Assembly (NCBI GenBank): GCA_934229275.1
Contig: CAKQDN010000034.1
Coordinates: forward strand, 1-17,332
Reading direction: 5' to 3'
Source: an uncultured Clostridia bacterium
GTDB taxonomy: Bacteria; Bacillota; Clostridia; Christensenellales; Pumilibacteraceae
Length of the DNA: 17,332 nucleotides
Shown here: piece by piece, positions 15,322 through 17,332 of the stretch
How positions within the stretch are numbered: position 1 is the first letter of the stretch
How the letters are laid out: every line of letters begins with the position of its first letter
Program-made: the position numbers and the translations under genes
The notes under the pieces: generated by a model
What the model saw: the letters and a program-made list of their open reading frames with translations, nothing else
Databases searched by the model: none
What the model was told of the DNA's origin: nothing

Positions 15322-15350
15322 TTGAAAATTTCCGCAATTTGTGCTATAAT
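15322..15350 (+). promoter_or_regulatory. Promoter of the lipoprotein peptidase gene
   Basis: TTGAAA (15322-15327), 17 nt, TATAAT (15345-15350) with TGC directly before it (extended -10). GGGAG at 15374-15378 is the ribosome binding site, 4 nt before the ATG. Confidence 0.88.
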
Positions 15351-15382
15351 GATATAAACGCTTAACTCATTTCGGGAGTTTT

Positions 15383-16966
15383 ATGAAAAGAACACGAGTA
15401 CTCTCTATAATTTTATCGCTTTTGTGCTGCTCAGCACTGTTTTCGGCGTGCGGCAAAAAAGAAAATTATCTGTCGAACATAAACGAAAATCTGCCCGGTT
15501 ATAACGCGTCTTTCAATGTCATGTACGGCGAAAACGTCGAACTGCACGTCGAAACTTCGGTCTGCGATTCGAGAGAAAAAGTCGCCGCTCTTTTAAGCAT
15601 TATCGAGGGCGATTACGCGCGGATTGACCGCGTTTTGGGCATACGTATGCGCGTAAAGTGTTACGTCGTCTCAGACCGATACGATTTCGGCGAGAGCAAA
15701 GCGGTATGTTCGAACGACGCCGTTATTCTCGCCGAAACTGCTCTTTCAAGCGACGAATACGAACTCGCGCTCTCGGCGGCTTATATCGGTTCGACCGAGC
15801 CGTGGAAGCAGATCGGCGCACATGCGCACGTTTTCGGCTTGGAATACGATAACGCCCGATTGAAGGAATATTACGCCGACGAAAACGACCTTGAACTCAC
15901 ACTGTTTGCCGCTTATTTTTCGGACGCGTTTTCGCCCAATCGTGCCGTCGCCGTCGAAACCGCGCGTTCGTTCGGCGATTTCGTCATCGAAAACTACGGG
16001 TTCGAGCGGTTCATTTCGGCAAATTTAACCGATTACAGGCGCGAATACCTCGAATTTCTGGGCATAAACAGGGCGTTTAACGTGCCGTTCGACTTATCGT
16101 GGCTGGACGGCGCCGAGTACTCGTTCTCGCAAAAATCCTATCCCCTCGTTATCAGAACGCCGAATCGCATTTATAATCTCGCTCCCTTTTCCGCTCCGCG
16201 CGACACCGCAAGTTTTATGACGCCAGAAAGAGTGCTGTACCATCTGTCGGCAGGCAACGAAGAATGTGCTAAAATTTTGAATTATGTAAATGAAAACGCC
16301 ACGGAATGTTACGATTCTATAAGTTCACGCTATACAAGTAACCTCGAATATTTTATCTCCGATCGTGAAATCAAAACGTGCTGCGACGTCGGTTCCGGCA
16401 GAATTTATCTGCGCGATCCGAGCGAGTTCGTTCACGAAACGGTTCACGCGATTACGATGAAAGCCAATCCCGAGGGCAATGCCTGGCTCGGCGAGGGCGT
16501 CGCGGAGTATTTGTCGCGCTACGTTTCAAAGCATATTTCCGACATAAACGTCCGCTTTTATTCGGCATTTACGGATAAAACGCTATCCGGGAGCCTTTCC
16601 GAGTTCGTTGGTGACGTCAACGCTTTATACGCGCGAAACGGCGGCAGTTTCGAAAATATCGAGGCTTTCGATTTCGCGCTTATGGAAGAGTGCATCGGCA
16701 AAGTCACGCTCGAAACGCCGTCGTATAAAACGCGGATAGAATTCCCGTATGCGACAACTCCCATATACAAATTCTACGCCTGCACGAACAAGGACGGCAA
16801 TGCGCTCACTTATCCCGAAGCGTATGCGTTTACGAAGTACCTTATAGATAAGTACGGCTTGACAAGCGTCCTTCGCTGTGTTTACGATTACGATCCCGAA
16901 AAATTTTTCGGTGCCCCTTACTCCGCCCTTCTGAACGATTATTCTTACTTTTTTGAAAAAAAGTAA
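15383..16966 (+). CDS. Lipoprotein with gluzincin (peptidase MA-like) metallopeptidase domain
   Basis: This 527-residue protein begins with a signal peptide ending in LFSAC, so C23 is the likely lipid-anchored cysteine, and the mature protein faces outside the membrane. The C-terminal half has a gluzincin zinc site: HETVH with H351, E352 and H355, then WLGEGVAEY (369-376) with E371 or E375 as third ligand, followed by AYAFTKYLIDKYG (480-492). This matches the peptidase MA-like pattern. The N-terminal half (about 60-215) repeats the same outline: a strand-rich start (RVKCYVVSDRY), a PWKQIGAHAHVFG segment and ARSFGDFVIENYG (194-206). It lacks HExxH, so it may be a degenerate copy. The substrate is unknown; cell-surface proteolysis is likely. 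Its neighbours give no pathway context. Confidence 0.85.
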   Translation: MKRTRVLSIILSLLCCSALFSACGKKENYLSNINENLPGYNASFNVMYGENVELHVETSVCDSREKVAALLSIIEGDYARIDRVLGIRMRVKCYVVSDRYDFGESKAVCSNDAVILAETALSSDEYELALSAAYIGSTEPWKQIGAHAHVFGLEYDNARLKEYYADENDLELTLFAAYFSDAFSPNRAVAVETARSFGDFVIENYGFERFISANLTDYRREYLEFLGINRAFNVPFDLSWLDGAEYSFSQKSYPLVIRTPNRIYNLAPFSAPRDTASFMTPERVLYHLSAGNEECAKILNYVNENATECYDSISSRYTSNLEYFISDREIKTCCDVGSGRIYLRDPSEFVHETVHAITMKANPEGNAWLGEGVAEYLSRYVSKHISDINVRFYSAFTDKTLSGSLSEFVGDVNALYARNGGSFENIEAFDFALMEECIGKVTLETPSYKTRIEFPYATTPIYKFYACTNKDGNALTYPEAYAFTKYLIDKYGLTSVLRCVYDYDPEKFFGAPYSALLNDYSYFFEKK

Positions 16967-17182
16967 GCAAAAAACTTTTGAGTTAAGCGCCGGCTTTGTA
17001 GACGCTCTTTCTTCTTATTGTAAGCACAAGCGTCATTGGGCTTTCCGCTTTCTTTTTGAGAAAAACTCAAGTCAGGTAAATACAATGACGCACTGCGAAT
17101 AATCGTCGTAAATATTCTTGCTTATTTTATAAGCCGAAACAAAAAATTACCTGCTTACATATGGAATAAAGCACTTTCCATA
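16967..17182. other. Non-coding gap with inverted repeats
   Basis: No gene is seen in these 216 bp. GCGTCATTG (17030-17038) and CAATGACGC (17083-17091) are a perfect 9-bp inverted pair enclosing a small TTGAG/CTCAA hairpin (17056-17070). ATATGGAA (17159-17166) pairs with TTCCATAT (17176-17183) right at the stop of the next minus-strand gene; a T-run follows only later on that strand, so it is at best a weak terminator. Confidence 0.5.
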
Positions 17183-17332
17183 TTATTTGTTAATAACGAT
17201 CTTTTCGGCAACGGGTTCATGTTGGTCAACGTTAGTTCCGTTTGAATTTTCGGCTTTGTCTTTCGGAGGATACGGATGCGAGTACATGTCGTAGGCGATG
17301 CGTATTATCTCGGAAGTTAACGCGATGAAGTT
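17183..17332 (-). CDS. C-terminal end of an unidentified protein, start outside window
   Basis: The minus frame is open from the window edge to TAA at 17183-17185, giving 49 residues that begin NFIALTSEIIRIAYDMYSHP and end EKIVINK. The first 20 residues look helical. The rest is polar, Pro/Asn/Lys-rich and probably a flexible tail. The codon use resembles the neighbouring genes. No family can be named from this fragment. An 8-bp hairpin overlapping the stop may be its terminator. Confidence 0.6.
   Translation of the reverse strand, partial: NFIALTSEIIRIAYDMYSHPYPPKDKAENSNGTNVDQHEPVAEKIVINK

Noticed and set aside
16944..16967. Inverted repeat CTTAC-T-run / A-run-GTAAG at the lipoprotein gene end as a terminator
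   Set aside because: The stem is nearly all A-T with a 2-nt loop, it overlaps the coding end and stop codon, and no T-run follows on either strand.

Overview
The window looks like chromosomal DNA from a Gram-positive, Clostridia-like anaerobe. The evidence is strong Shine-Dalgarno sites, TTGACA/TATAAT promoters, a FakA/DegV fatty-acid kinase pair, an extracellular glycoside hydrolase with C-terminal CxxC repeats, and a lipoprotein signal. The exact lineage cannot be read from the sequence. I see no insertion sequence, phage gene or CRISPR array.

Layout. (1) 1-5624, minus strand: the first 1,874 residues of a very large secreted GH31 glycosidase, whose 3' end lies outside the window. No minus-strand stop interrupts this frame. 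It has a PA14 domain inserted after the catalytic barrel, four related beta-rich modules at a period of about 180 residues, and a tail of about 40-residue CxxC repeats. (2) 5625-5822: a divergent control region with a 20-bp perfect palindrome and a 16-bp direct repeat, followed by an AraC-type regulator (5823-6617, plus) that probably controls the GH31 gene. (3) 6873-10291, minus: a probable operon fakA - degV/fakB - glycerophosphodiester phosphodiesterase. FakA/FakB make acyl-phosphate from free fatty acids, and the phosphodiesterase could release glycerol-3-phosphate, so the operon would supply both precursors of phosphatidic acid. (4) 10521-12286, minus: an OmpR-type response regulator and a small-loop sensor kinase with ATGA overlap, ending at a terminator. 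Between this pair and fakA lies a 12-bp direct repeat. (5) 12500-12574: tRNA-Glu(CUC) with its own promoter and terminator. (6) 12807-14090, plus: a metal-dependent amidohydrolase behind a fully consensus promoter. (7) 14155-15189, minus: a PHP-domain phosphoesterase, convergent with the amidohydrolase and sharing a bidirectional terminator. (8) 15383-16966, plus: a lipoprotein with a gluzincin (peptidase MA-like) domain and what looks like a degenerate second copy. (9) 17183-17332, minus: the C-terminal end of an unidentified protein.

The most interesting points are the architecture of the GH31 protein, its control region with a symmetric -10 palindrome plus AraC-type direct repeats, the lipid-precursor operon next to a two-component system, a His-to-Ser change in the usual HxGPG motif of the DegV protein, and the tandem active/degenerate peptidase lipoprotein.
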